This document shows positions 44,363 through 57,400 of a stretch of DNA of 64,000 bases, in pieces. The stretch is from Pyrrhosoma nymphula (Eukaryota; Arthropoda; Insecta; Odonata; Coenagrionidae): assembly GCA_963573305.1 (NCBI GenBank), contig OY754329.1, forward strand, positions 48,876,417-48,940,416. The letters are read 5' to 3'. The position numbers and the translations under genes were made by a program. Every line of letters begins with the position of its first letter. The first letter of the stretch is position 1. The notes beneath the pieces are model-generated. The model saw only the letters and a program-made list of their open reading frames with translations, had not been told where the DNA came from and did not search any database.

Positions 44363-45292
44363 TGCAGTTTCTCTTGTGTCTGTGCATTAAGGTCACCAGT
44401 CGACTGAAGAATTGACACCATTGACACAATGATTCATACCACTATGCTTGTCACAAGATCACTGACGAAGCCAATAATTTAGAGTTAACTGTATCTTAAA
44501 TTTAATCCACAAAAAACTCAGGATAAGACCTTGGCTGGCATTTTTTATTGGAATAAGGCTTGAATTAAAAGTTCTTGTTTACTCAACACGGCGCTTGATG
44601 ATAACATTAGCTGTCACCACCAACGACGATGTGTTATGTACCATAAAACTGAGGCAAATTGAAAAAATACTTCCAAAGTACCAAATTAAAACAAGATGAG
44701 GTACAATTACATCGGAATATAAACAGCAAGGGAGAAAATCCACTAAAATGCAATGAACATCTATGCTTCCGCATTGAGACTACCCGTTAGTTGAAGGGAT
44801 TGAAGGTTATTTCAAAACAGCCAACGATATTCAACATGTACTTTTTCTCCGATTCAGCCATAATCACTTTCATTAGAAAATAAAGCGAGTAGCATATGCT
44901 CAAAAAACAAACGTAATCAATCTACAATAAAAAATTCCGCCAGTATCTTGTTGCTTGTTATTGCTCCCACCATGCCATCTATCTGCGACTTGCCTTACTG
45001 CATGGCCTGTGATCGGAGCTGCCAGCTGCGTGCGTGTTATCGGTGTTTCCCAGTGTTTACGTTTGGAAGGGACGCGAGATATGTTGATAATATGACGTGT
45101 GTTAAAAGTTTTAGTTAATGTGTGGAATCAAAATTTTACGGAAATACGGCTGTAAACGTTAAAATTGCCTCATTGGTGTTTCATTCGAAGAACTCAGTGA
45201 ACCGACTCAGCAATGAACTAAAAGCAAACAAGTGGTGTGAAAGTTATACTGCATTTACAATTGCAACCCCTCGGTCTATACCTTGAAAGACT
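44363..45292. promoter_or_regulatory. Shared divergent promoter region, SNX16-like / NELF-E-like
   Basis: The two start codons lie 930 bp apart on opposite strands, so both promoters and 5' UTRs must lie here unless an upstream non-coding exon exists. The segment 44950-45080 is richer in CpG than its surroundings. No convincing TATA box was seen. Both genes are of the broadly expressed type that often uses such an arrangement. Start sites are not resolvable from sequence alone. Confidence 0.5.
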
Positions 45293-48200
45293 ATGGTGTA
45301 CATACACTTTCCAACCAACCTCACGGAGGAGGAAATGATGTTGCAGACAAAATATCAGAAGTTAAAGAAAAAGGTGATTAATATTCCTTCATGAAGTATG
45401 CAATTCGTTTACATGCCGTTCTCACATTATGTTGATACTTGATTTCAATAAACTTAAGCTCCTATATAATTGCAGAAAAAGGCATTACAAGCACTGAAGA
45501 GTCCTCGGCCTGAGCCAGAAAGAGCCCCTCCTCCTAAACGTCCTGCAGAAGCAAGGGATGCCCGAGAGGTAGCCAAGAAATTATTGAAGTCTGGTGCAAT
45601 AGCTGCTATAATAAAGAGTCCTAGTAAAGCAGATCAGGTGGGTTTCAAAAGACCTCGAGGCACGAAACGTAAACTGTCCGGAAGTGAAAGAACTATCAGT
45701 GGTTATCAACCATTCTCTGCTACTCATCCTGAAGACAATGAACCGGACACTAGGCCAAGGATGAAGGTGGGTTCATTGTTTAAACTTAACATTATTAAAG
45801 TCGATGTTGATGAAGTAATCTGTTGAAAGTATTTCTTATTTATTTCCTTCAGAATCTCTACGAAAGTTTTGTATCAGCCCGAGATAGGGAGGAAAGAGGT
45901 TTGAGTGAAAACCGTGATGGTCGCAACGACAAACCTAGACAAGGGAATACGATTTTTGTCTCTGGATATAAGATAACGGAAGACTTCTTGAAAAAAGCTT
46001 TCAGCACTGTTGGGAACATAGTTAACATCTCTATGGAGATTGAAAAGAAGTGAGTACCAGGTTAAGTGCCTATTGATGTGCCCAAGATGCCTATGCAATT
46101 CATGTGTGACATGGGAACTGTAAGTACTTTATAATGGTAAATTCAAGCTTGTACTCTTCACTGAGTTTACTCTCACGTATTTGAAATTCACATCTTCTGA
46201 GTGTGTTCGGTGGGCAGGATATATTAATTATCTAGTGAATTATTCTGTATACCGACATGAGTATCACATCTATGCTCACTCTCCAGGTGGATGTTTGAGA
46301 CAGAAACTGACATTTACGGTAGTCAATACGTTTTAGTCTTTATTTTCGTTTAAATATGCATCATCTCTTAATTAATTTGTGTGAGGTGATGACTATAGGT
46401 GCCTCTCTGGAGGAACTACTGATGATGGGTGATTCCTTGTGGAAAATTAAGAAACCTCAATTATCCATGATGAGAAAACCACCTTTGTTATTTCCACAAA
46501 ACTTTATTACGCTGGCACGACGCGCATTTCACCACTCTGTGGCATACTCATGTGCCACATTTGTCGTTGTCTCATCATGGATATCCATAATTTCCATGAG
46601 GTTAGACCTGATGTCATCTGTTTTAAACCTCCATTAATTAAAATAGTAACTTAAGCCTGTTAAACCATTATCCTTTTTTGATTAAACAGAGGAATCTTAA
46701 GGCTGATATTAGGACATAATAATTTAATTGTTGGAAAGTTGATCTGGATGAATTTTTAAGGAAATCCTAATTTACTTAGCTCATAGTCTTTCTGAAGTAT
46801 ACTGAACATTTCAATGATATTGTTAACTTTCGTCCAACCCATTCCAAAAGCACCCCATCGAACTGCCTCTCTCATATTTTGCAATATCCCTCAGAATATC
46901 AAAATGTATCTAATATGAAGGTTTTTAAAGTAAAACATAAATATTCCACGACTTCCATCCTTGGGTTCCTGGCCTGTTGTAAATAATTTTTCCCCCTTAA
47001 TACCTCTAATAGTAATCTACAATGCCATTTTCTTGCTAGTTAGTAGTTTTTAAAAGTTTTATTACTCTGCGGTGTGGTACTCAATGTACAATAATTGTCA
47101 ACATGGTGAAGTTACACCTTTCAAATGCCAAATCTCCCATTGCTTTTTTTGCTATGCACTTTAGCACCTGCTGATCACTCATTCTCAACTCAGAAAATTT
47201 TACCGAAACACGTTGACTGCAGACCACGTCTATCGACGTAGTCTTGCAGCTCCATCAGTGGCGGAACACGTCTGTCGACGTGCAGCGTCACGTTCATAAG
47301 AAATGGTACCTGGTGGGATTAAAGTTTGTAGTACCCAGTTTTCCTTTATTCTAATTCTTCTGTAACACCTGGCTATATAAATACGGGATCATTTCAGTGA
47401 GCATCTCTAACATTTCAAATTGTTAAAACAAACTACGAGTTACTAAAATAATTTTTCTGGGTTTTCTACTGATACTAAATGTGGGTGTTTTTCATTGAAA
47501 AATGTTTTATACAGTAATTTTTACTTGTATAGTAAATGAAATACTTTTTTAATTAAATAATTATTTTATGATACGAAATAATTATTTAAATATTTTATTA
47601 TGTCGTAATGCACGCGTATATTCTAATTATGAATGGGTGCACGCCTATAGATGCCGAAATATTTTTCTCTTACCTTTAACTAGCATGAGTATTTCTCCTT
47701 GCAATCAAAGATGAGGTCAGTTTTAACGTTTTGACAGATGCTTCCTGAAGAGGTTTTACATTTAAATGAAGCTATATGATCTCGAATGTTACCCAATATA
47801 AAAAATTTCTCCCTTATGTTCCGAGGAACCTTCATTGTAACTAGAATATGATTGTTCTTTGTCAGAATTATCAGTATTTGCTTCTTTTTCTGATTAAGTA
47901 GAGGTAGCTTGTTTTATGAGCAAAACCTCTTTCCTTGGGCACAGAATGAATACAAAGTTTTGACTGAGTTTGCTCCAAAACGACAAAATTGTAAAAAAAA
48001 AATTCAAGGGATAATTTTTGGCTAGTAACGGTAAGATGAGAACTAGGGCGTTGAAATGAATACATTGCAAAGGATACCTTCGAATAGAGTTACCATTAAA
48101 TGTAAAAGGAAACATAAGAGCCGGTGTCATTACTTGTATTGCCGTCAGGTACGAAGAATTTTGAAGACTTTGTGCAACAATTTTGTGCCTGAAGCCTCCT

Positions 48201-51200
48201 TTTCAAGAAATATCTTGCCAGTAGCAATATGATATTTCGATACAATGAAAAAGATTGTACGGTTGGAAAAAAGCAGGGCTGATAGGCCCTGATTAATATG
48301 TGAGCTGAACATAGAGTAGAGGCGAACCCGACGGAAAGAGGTACTCACATTGGGCAGTAGAATTGAGTAGTTTTAAACTACGATAAGATGGGGAAAAGAA
48401 TACCTCAAGGAATATTATCTTCTCCTTCTTTGGGTAAGTTTAGTTCTTAATTATATTTGTGCTTTAATAATTCGCACTGCTTGATTTCCTTAATACTAAC
48501 ATCATGTTTTCTATTCTCTTCAGCAAAGACCCCATGGAATCCTAAGGGGTACTCAACTTCAGGTAATTGTTTATTTATTGTCATTTTCATCGTCTTATAG
48601 TTTTTGATTGTGATAATTACTTATTAACTTTTATATATACTTTTTTAGACTCATGCACGACGTTAGATTCGGTCCCTTCACCAGAGGAGTCAAACGCTGG
48701 TCCTTCAAATGCTCCTCTATCACTATCTGGTGAGAAACCAAAATTATTCCAATAATTAATAACTACATATTTTCTTGTTATAATTCAAAACTTCAGTCAA
48801 TTAAATAGCAGTATAATTTACATAAAAACTTGGAGAGAATATAACCTCATATGTGTATGAAATCTGCATTTCTTATGTTCATAGATAATCTGAATGGTTT
48901 TTCTTCAATATTTGTTTAGGATTTTAGGAACGCCTTCACATACATCAAAATCTGAATGGAAAGAGCGACCATTGGCTGACAAAGAAGTTAAAGCTATCCT
49001 GGAAAATGACTTTTCAGATTTAGAGGACAGTGATGACAGCTTTGTTCTTAGCAGCGACGAGTTGAGTGATGGAAGTACTGACTCCGAAAAATTTACCGGT
49101 CCAGAGAATGATGCTCTGCAGTCTTCTCCAGATTCATCATTTGGCATGTTCGAGGGTTCCTCAAGTGCAGATCTGCATTGCTCAACTATGCCTCAGACTT
49201 TTCCCATTCACTTACCACGCACTGATCGCACTTGGTTTGCTGAAAGAAAAGCTTTATGCGGAATTCCATTCACCTGGCAGAGGACTTTGAAAGTTAGACG
49301 GGATGGAGATACTCCGTGGGATTTTTTTCACCTGCTTTTTCTGACAAAATAGTCCATAAAATTATTGATGAAACAAACAAAAATGCGGAACGTTTCCTCC
49401 AAGAAAGTCCATCTCAGCATGCGCATATTAGGGATTGGAAACCTCTGACAAGGGATGAATTTTATGTGTTTCTGGGGTTATTACTTCACATGGGAATGAT
49501 ACAAGTATCTCAAATTCAAGATTACTGGCGAAAAGACAGATTTTATAATATCCCCTTCTTTCCTTCAAATATGTCCCGTGACCAATTTCAGTTAATTTTT
49601 TGTGTATGTATTGCATTTTGCACCCGTCGGTGAGCCATAAGAGCCACGTTCATCCGATCATCTTCAGAAAATAAGATCCCTGCTTATTTTTTTGAGGACA
49701 TAATGGATGAAGTATGTATACTATCCATTGAGAGAACTAAGTATTGACGAGTCCATGATTTTATGGAGGGGGCAATTGGCTTTTCGTCAATATAAAAAGG
49801 GAAAGAAACATAAGTTTGGCATGCTGTACATGCTGGCTGAGCTATCCAAACTCATTGCAAAACTTTTAGTTTATACTGGAGCAGGAGAAAATGCCAAAGG
49901 AGGACTTGGGCACGCGGGCTGCGTTGTTCATTAACTTTTGCAGACATTTGGAGGAGTGGGCCACTGTGTGTTTATGGACTACTACTTCACCAGCATTGAC
50001 ATAATAGCAAGTTTAGAAGCTAACAAAAACCTGTGCACTGGCACGCTGAGAATGAACACAAAAAGGAAATCCCATGGATGTAACATCAAAAAAATTTTTA
50101 AAAAGAGGTGGTAGAAAAGTGGTCTGATGACGGCATGTGTGTCCTAAAATGGAAGGACAAGTGAGAGGTGACTATGGTTAGTACAAAGTATTCCAGAGAT
50201 TTAATAAACAGTGTCAGTTGGAGAAATATCGAAAGTAGGGTTCCTGAAGCAGTTATGGAATATAACAAATACATGGGAGGGGTGGATAGATTAGATCAAC
50301 TTTTGCCCTACCATATTACCTTGAGAAAGACCTTATGTTGGTATAAAAAAGTGGCTCTCCACATTGTACAAATTCTGCTGCTGAACAGTCTCCAATTGCA
50401 TAAAATGTATTCAAATGGGGAATAATTTAATCTTCAAAGTTTTAGACAGTGTAATTGGTAAACACGTCGACTATGATCAGAAACAAGAAAACGTCTTAAT
50501 TCCCAGAATAATACCATCTCACTAAAACTACATTTCTCCAAGTTCAGCCATATGACGACCAAAGGTGATAGAAGAAAACAAAAAGATCACAGACTTTGTA
50601 CAAAAAGAGGTAAATGTAAGCTAACTATTTACTACTGTCCTGATTGTCTGGAAAATCCTCCTCTCTGCCTAGACAAGTGCTTCAAGGAGTTTCAAGGGAG
50701 GATGGACTAAAAAATATATAGTTGGTTTCGAGTAAATGTTCAACTGGTGCCAGAGGGCCATATTTTTATTTTGTTTTGGGTTCTTGTGACTTACTTTTAA
50801 CAATTTTACTGTAATTATACTATTAAAATTGGTATATTTATAAAATGAATGTTTCATGCATATATACCCATGTTTCCTGAAATTTGTACAGATTTTCTTT
50901 ACAACAAATTTTCCTATTGTAACTATTGGTTTAAACGAAATATATAAATTTCAAGAAATTAAATTTTTATTCCTCTCTATGTGAGTTTCTGGAATAATAC
51001 GGACCTATAACATACCACTCTTCAACATAAAACTAGTCAAGAATCGTCGGGAGAATTACACTCCTACATGGAGGAGTGAACGGTAAAAAGGGTCAGGGAA
51101 GGCATAAGGAATAAGGCTGTAAAAGGTATGCATCCCAGTCTCCCCCTGCCTGCTAAATATGCACAGGAGATAAACATGGTTTAGGTAAGAAATAATAGAT

Positions 51201-54136
51201 AGAAAAAGAATGTTGCATAAGAAGTGGAGGTTAGGCTTTCAGCCTAACCTCCACTTCTTATGCAACATTTTACATTCATATTCTACTATTTTCACATTCT
51301 ACAACATTATGCACTTGTGAATGGTACCTGACACGAAATGAAATACGTAGCAATAAATTTTTTCATAAATGAAAGCTGTGTCATGCTGGGTTGCATAACT
51401 ACCTGCACACTCCTATGGTGGACCATGTCGATAGACGTGGAATATTATTTTTTTAATTTCATCGAAAAAGTAATTGTATAAAAAAAATTGTGATAAGTGC
51501 AGCATATCAGATCCAATTTTAAAGGTATTGATGATTTTAAAAAAATACGCATTTTGGGGTCGTAAAGAATTTTAAAACCGCAGTCAAAGTGTTAAGTACT
51601 ACCTACCATAAGATGTCGTGGGTGAAATCATATGTCTCTCGTACTATGAGTTTTTGACAGCCTAAGCATTGTGGTGGGTAGGAGGAACAAGTATCATTGT
51701 GAATATTGCATTATGCTTCTAAAAATAGTGATAGTTTCACACTTTTTAACTAAAAATTTGTAAGGCTTCCTTTCACTCTACTTATTGTAGGTTAAGTACA
51801 GTAAATTCTAAGTTCAGGAGATACTGTCTTCTTTCATCTTGTGAAGTACCAGAGAAGCCTTTGATGATAAACGAGGAGAAATGTGGGAAAATCATGTAAC
51901 TCTATGATTGATAGATTCCTGAGTTCTCTTTTATCCTTATTAAATGAAAAACTTCCTTAACTCTTTTGTTGGGAGTCATGGATGTAAGTTTTCCAGGGGT
52001 GGATAACTCACAGTTTGAGACATCCATCCTTGAAAGTGAGCTCATAATGATAAATTATGCCCCTTGAAAGGCTCCCACCGTGAGCCCTTTTTGCTACACT
52101 GCAATCAGTTTGTACTGAGCTCTTTGATGGTGTGCATTTTTGCAGGTGGATGCCTTATTTTTTTAACCCTTTAACTGCCCAAATAATCTTAACTATATCT
52201 CTCCCCAGGCACAATAAGAAATTCTAAATTTTTGCGTGATTTTATTATTAATCACTTTTTATTTAAGGGAAAAATTGTTTAAATATTTTTTAAAAATACG
52301 AATTGATGGACTTTTTTACTATAAGACGAAAAAAGTTATTGCACCTATAGTGTCTGGGAGTAAAACCATACTTCTAATCGCCGATGGGAGCAGTTAAAGG
52401 GTTAAATAGCATTTTCAGTGTTTTTTTATATCCACTTACGGAACACCCTTAGGAAAATAACTCCACACTGTAAGGGTTGAAGCAGCATCAGTATGTAATG
52501 ATGTGGTTCACTGCATGAAATGTCTGGTTCTCTCCACATTCTTCAGATTTTTCTCACCATAGTAGTTGAACTGAAGTGAGTTTTCCTATTTTTAAACTGA
52601 TCAGTGTGGCTTAATGCTAAGTTTCAGCATTTTATATTAAAATCAGTCAGGCCCAAATCATTAATCAAACCACACATTATCATGTTAAAGGTTTTGGTCT
52701 CATAACTGTGAATCTGGCAATAGCTTTGTAATATTGGCTCCAACTTCCATCACTAAAAGGACCTTTAAACCTTCTCTTTCAAGCTGGGCTTACTTTCAGC
52801 AGTATTGGTATGGGGTGCTGCTCCGTTACTTCTTGCAATACAGAAGTGGAGCTTCAGAACCTTTCTCTCAGTATTTTCAATCAATCAGGAGGGAATTCCA
52901 TACCCCATGGATCTACTGGTGTTTGAGAGCTCCAGTTCTTCTAAACTTAAAAATTAAGCCCAACTACATGCTAACTTTAGGTCACCTAATCGAAATATTT
53001 TTTGTTTTCAGTCGTGGATTTATTACTTTCGACAAAATGGAGGCGTCAGACAAGGCCATAAGTGAGGTAAGTGAAGCATTAACTTTTCTGGATTTTAATT
53101 AGTACAAATTGACTAGTAATGTAGATCGATGATAATATTAAAAAGGTATGATTGCGCTTTTTCGCTCTACTAATTATGTAAGATAAATCTAGGAGTTTAA
53201 ACATTATTTGTGGGGATGGTGTTAAGGCCTGCCTTTCAAAGCCTCCACTGAAAGATTTGTTGATGCCACTCAAGTAGGTATAGTGTGCATTCTTCATGTA
53301 CTCCTCTTTTTTTTGGGATTATCCAAATAAAATCAACTGTCATTAGGTACCTAATGGTGAAGCGGTTTGGAAATACACATGATGGATGCTATGTATTGTG
53401 TATTAAGATTGTTTTCTACCACCTGGCTTAAGTTATAGCTTGTATGAAATAAAATTGTACCTTAATTTCAATAGATCAAGAAATTTTATTTTGGTGCCAT
53501 TTGTTTTCAGATGGATGGAACTATCGTTTCTGGGATTCAGTTAAAAGTTTCCTTAGCCAGAAGGCAGCCTGTCATTGAGCCAATAAATGATGCTTCATCC
53601 TCCGCTATCTGGTCTACAATTGGTAATATATCTCTGATCAATATCATTTTATAATTATATCTGATATGTTAAGAAGTGACAAGTATAGGTTAACTCACTT
53701 TTATGTCTCATGCAATGCTGTGGGAGAATGAGTGAATTTCACAGTAAAAAAAGTCATCCCCTTGTCCTGGGATTCCTACCCAGATCTCTCACTAACGCAT
53801 TTCGTATTTTAGTGAATTGAGCTTTTGAAGCATTCTATTCCTTAGTGAAACTTACCTGTGTTATAATTGGTCCAAGCCACTTGGGAATGATAACAAGAAT
53901 TCTAGATTCTAATCATGCTGAAGGCAGATGACTTTTTCACTGTGGATTTCACCGAGTTGTGGACAGCGTATCAGATATGAGATAATATGATAATTAACAA
54001 TAAGAGGTTTACTCAAATTGCCACTTGTCTATTTTTTTAACAAAATCTCCCTCTCTTTCCAGCTGCAAGTCATTCTCAAAAAGGTGGACATAAGGACAAA
54101 AGGGATTTGATAGAATATGATGACATGTTTAATTAA
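45293..54136 (+). CDS. Nelf-E: Negative elongation factor E-like (NELF-E), six exons, 269 aa
   Basis: RNA-binding subunit of the NELF complex, which with DSIF holds RNA polymerase II in promoter-proximal pausing. Exons: 45293-45373, 45476-45766, 45853-46049, 53012-53066, 53511-53622, 54063-54136; GT-AG throughout and phases close. The N-terminus (LTEEEMMLQTKYQKLKKKK) is the family's characteristic start. AKKLLKSGAIAAI and GFKRPR (30-90) and NLYESFVSARDR (125) are further family blocks. RRM: IFVSGY (158-163, RNP2) and RGFITF (191-196, RNP1), ending VSLARRQP. The C-terminus DKRDLIEYDDMFN matches the family tail. The Arg-Asp/Glu repeat of vertebrates is absent, as in other insects. The RRM is split by a 6.96-kb intron carrying piggyBac-2. 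AATAAA at 54370 is the likely poly(A) signal. Confidence 0.95.
46050..47208. other. NELF-E intron 3, left of piggyBac-2
   Basis: AT-rich; a frame at 46356-46637 has no recognised motif. A short near-palindrome around TCCATGATGAGA / TCTCATCATGGA (46460-46580) is visible. Confidence 0.4.
48388..50709 (+). pseudogene. piggyBac transposase gene with N-terminal introns, decayed
   Basis: Four exon-like pieces join in the same phase: 48388-48433 (MGKRIPQGILSSPSL), 48524-48561 (KTPWNPKGYS), 48650-48731 (TTLDSVPSPEESNAGPS) and from 48929 (TPSHTSKSEWKERPL), with GTAAGT/GTAATT/GTGAGA donors and polypyrimidine-AG acceptors. Then comes an acidic N-terminal domain (DLEDSDDSF). The DDE region follows in broken frames: WDFFHLLF, then AFSDKIVHKIIDET and LLLHMGMIQVSQIQDYW, SIDESMILWRG (about 49743), DYYFTSIDII (about 49977), VEKWSDDGMC, and GGVDRLDQLLPYH (about 50276). 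The C-terminal Cys-rich finger (TKRGKCKLTIYYCPDC) ends at TGA 50707-50709. Frameshifts near 49330 and 49640 and other stops make it inactive. Confidence 0.8.
51209..51269. repeat. Perfect palindrome, 29-bp arms and 3-nt loop
   Basis: Left arm 51209-51237 (starting AATGTTGCATAAGAAG) and right arm 51241-51269 are exact reverse complements, separated by TTC. It lies inside piggyBac-2 near its right end. Such a stem with no mismatches in decayed sequence is exceptional. Confidence 0.95.
51592..53011. other. NELF-E intron 3, right of piggyBac-2
   Basis: AT-rich; a frame at 52734-53102 crosses exon 4 but its upstream part has no motif. No further element was recognised. Confidence 0.45.
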
Positions 54137-54369
54137 AAATACTCCTGTATAATTGACATTGGCGATTACTGTGATGTGCTGAGAAAGGAATGTACGATAT
54201 TCTAAAAGATTACTTCATTGCTGACCTGAAAGCGATACCGAAATGGCATTTAAATCGCCTTAACTTTCTCATATTTCTTTTATCCATAAAAAGATATTTT
54301 CTTTCTACTACTGTATAGCTTAAATGATGTAAAAATTTCCTCTATATAAAAATTGTTTTGTTTATGAAA

Positions 54370-54375
54370 AATAAA
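54370..54375 (+). promoter_or_regulatory. Polyadenylation signal of NELF-E-like gene
   Basis: AATAAA, 234 nt after the NELF-E stop and 59 nt before the opposite-strand QTRT2-like stop. Confidence 0.55.
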
Positions 54376-54433
54376 TACTGACAAAATTTACAATGAGAAG
54401 CACCTTTCTGTTGGCATTGTTACACCAATTCAT

Positions 54434-57400
54434 TCATTCTGTTTTCTTTTGTGATACTTTGGCTCTTAGGCTTCCGAGGCTGTCTTTTTTTACTGCCCTT
54501 CTTATTTCTTTGAAATATTCAAGATAGTGATGCAAGTTGTGTCTGGAAAAAAATATTATAGAGCATAATACACATGGACAAATAAAGCTCAATAGACAAA
54601 ATGCATTATCATAAAAGGCTTAAGCATAGTGATGGTCATGTAAAGTCATAAAATTTTTACTCCTTTTAGTAGCAACCAAAATATAGGATGAGTACCTTGA
54701 ATATTAACGAATTTGTAATTAAAATGTGAGCATATATTGTGTTAGTAAGCTACACAAGGTATATGAAAGGTGATAAAGACTTTTTCCTAACCACATTCTC
54801 AGTATAAAAGTAACTATGTAGTTTGTAAAATCACATTATGGACTACATATATTCCTGTGACTATTTCATTGCTGGGTGCTCACATTTCATGATTACTGAT
54901 GAAAATTCAGGAAGCTACTGAATTTTGAGCTCCCAGCGCATATCTATTCACCAATAAATTGTTAACATGTATCGCTTTTACGATTTTAAACAAATAAATA
55001 CAATACACATACGTATTACACTTTCAGAAACAGACCAAAAATTATCAGTGAGAGTACTTACATCATTAGTAAAACTCGAGCAAGTAATTCTTTGTTAACA
55101 ATGAGGTGATGGACATAAGCTCTAGTATGTTGAGTGCAGCAGTAGCAAGAGCAATCTCTTAAAATTGGTGCAAAATCATCAGCAAATCTGTAATGTAGTT
55201 TGTGTGGATTATTTTCCAACTCACTGAGCTGCCAGCCTAAAAAAAATCAGAAGCAAACAACTCACCTTTTATCTTCCATATTCATTTCATACTTATATTC
55301 TTTCACTGAGGAATCAGATTTGATTAAAGGATGATTTTCATTAAAATCACCTGATCCATTCATATCTGAGCTTTTGCTACAACCTGTTGATTCCTCCCTG
55401 AAAAAAGTATTTTTTTGTATTTACACAATTCAATGAATACACCACCTGTGGCTCATAGAAAGTCATACTGCCATTCAATTTTATACCTAATACCGTCTTT
55501 ACCATAAGGGCACATGGGGCCAACAGGGCCCCATATGTTTTGGTGCCCAGAGGCCCTGGCATGTCCTAAGACATACCCCGAACCGAACGAAATGTTTATA
55601 CCCCGAACATTTTAATGCAACATAGCCGACAGATTATTTGTTCAACTAAGTAGATTAATTAGGTATTTGTAGAGATTTGCACTAGCTGATGATCTTAAAT
55701 CACAAGTGAAACCTAACTTTCAGTTCCCAAAGCAATCTCTGAAGCAGAAATTATGACAAAAACACATTATGCAACTATAATGACAATTGGCAAGGATTAG
55801 TGTGCATGCTAAATTCCATGGTTGCTGCAGATTGTAGAGTGCATGCTCAAATAAATTTGATTGTTTCGGCTTGAATTCATGGAAGTGAAAGATATCCATT
55901 TTAATATTAAAACTTTGTACTTCTCCACATTTTATTTAAAACTGCGACCGGTTTCACCTTGCGAAGGCATCTTCTGGCACATTCTGAAGCTTCAACCGTT
56001 CTATATATACAGAGAGAAATATGGTCAAAAGTGGGGTTGATCATTTGAGATGGAGGAGAGGAGCATGGTTGTATGTACTAGGCAGGGTGAGGAAAACTGA
56101 GGGAGAAAGACCATTTTAAAGACACATTGCAGGGCTGTGGCCAAGGACTTTTTGAGGTTGGTAGAGATGAGAAGTACAGAGGACCCCTGCTTTACACTGG
56201 ATTCACTTAATGATCTGCATGCTGGGAATTACAAAGCGCTCTGATTTTGCGCTCGCCCTTTAAAATATCTCATTTCAACGATTTTTTTGTGCCCATAATT
56301 TGTTATTCATTCAGTATTCTAAGCCTTATTTGTTAACGGACGGTTTTTTTATCATAGCAACATTTACATATTTAATGATAGGAAGTGATGATGTAGTTAA
56401 ACTGATCTGTCGCCCGGTAATATACTGATTCACTTTACAATGGCATTCACATTACGATCGGTCCTATGGAACGGATTATCATCATAAAGCGGGGGTCTTC
56501 TGTACACCCTTTCTCTAACCAACCTCCAAAAGTCCTAAAAACAACCCTGCAAGGTGTTAAAAATGCTCCTCCCACATTTTTCCTCACCATGCCATTTCCG
56601 TACTGCACCCTGCTCCCCTCCCCCATCTTAAACAATCACCCCCACTTTTTTCGTGAAGGCTTCCGCAGAGTTTTTTTGATAAAGAGAATTGTTTTCCGGG
56701 TTTCCATCCGCGTTTATCCATTTATGATGGACAATATCTCACCAGCGTTCCAGCTAGCTTCCTCAGATCCATTGGATTGTCAATGCAGGGTTTGGTCTGT
56801 CCTTTCTTATGTTACACCGTTTTCGCGCCTTCGGGTGGAGGTGTGTCATGATTGGTCAGTACTATTGAAGAGCCATTTCCAAGCAGTAGCGAGGCTGTAG
56901 CCGTCCTCTCAGTTGAAATTCTGTGGTGTTTTTGCTATCCCTATTGTCTCCCGTATGATTCTATGGAAATAGCGGGCTTCTTTTTTCAATAATACGGTGC
57001 TGTCAAAATTTATGTCATGCGCTGGCTCACTCCACTGATGTTCTGCAACTGCCGACTGGCGGAGTTGTCCATTTTTCACGGCCCTCTTATACTCTTGGAG
57101 CCAGCATTTTAGTGCTCTTGAGGTCTGGCCGATGTAGGAGTTACCACAGCTACACTTGATTTGGTATATTCCTCCAAATATGTCTTCCGGGAGGTGGTCC
57201 TTGGAGTTGAGGAGGATGTCTGCCGTTTTCGTGACACACTTAAACCTCGTCATGACGTTGTACTTGCGAAGAGCTCTTTCAATTTTTTCTGTGGTTCCGG
57301 CTACGTATGGCAGGATAGCATATGCCTTTGGTTTTTCTTTAGGGCTCTCCTCGGCAGTCCTTATAAAGGCCAACCATTTCCTCTGGTCGTTATTTTTTAT

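Larger units (their letters stand above)
47209..51591 (+). mobile_element. piggyBac-family element (piggyBac-2) in NELF-E intron 3
   Basis: The right end reads ...CCGCAGTCAAAGTG followed by TTAA (51592-51595). The left end starts CACGTTGACTGCAG at 47209, the approximate inverse; its TTAA is not preserved. Subterminal inverted motifs CCACGTCTATCGACGT (47223) and its inverse near 51425 (a second degenerate one, ACACGTCTGTCGACGT, at 47267) support a single 4.4-kb element. It contains a transposase gene and the 51.2-kb palindrome. Confidence 0.75.

Noticed and set aside
45874..46098. Minus frame opposite NELF-E exon 3
   Set aside because: Shadow of a confidently assigned host exon.
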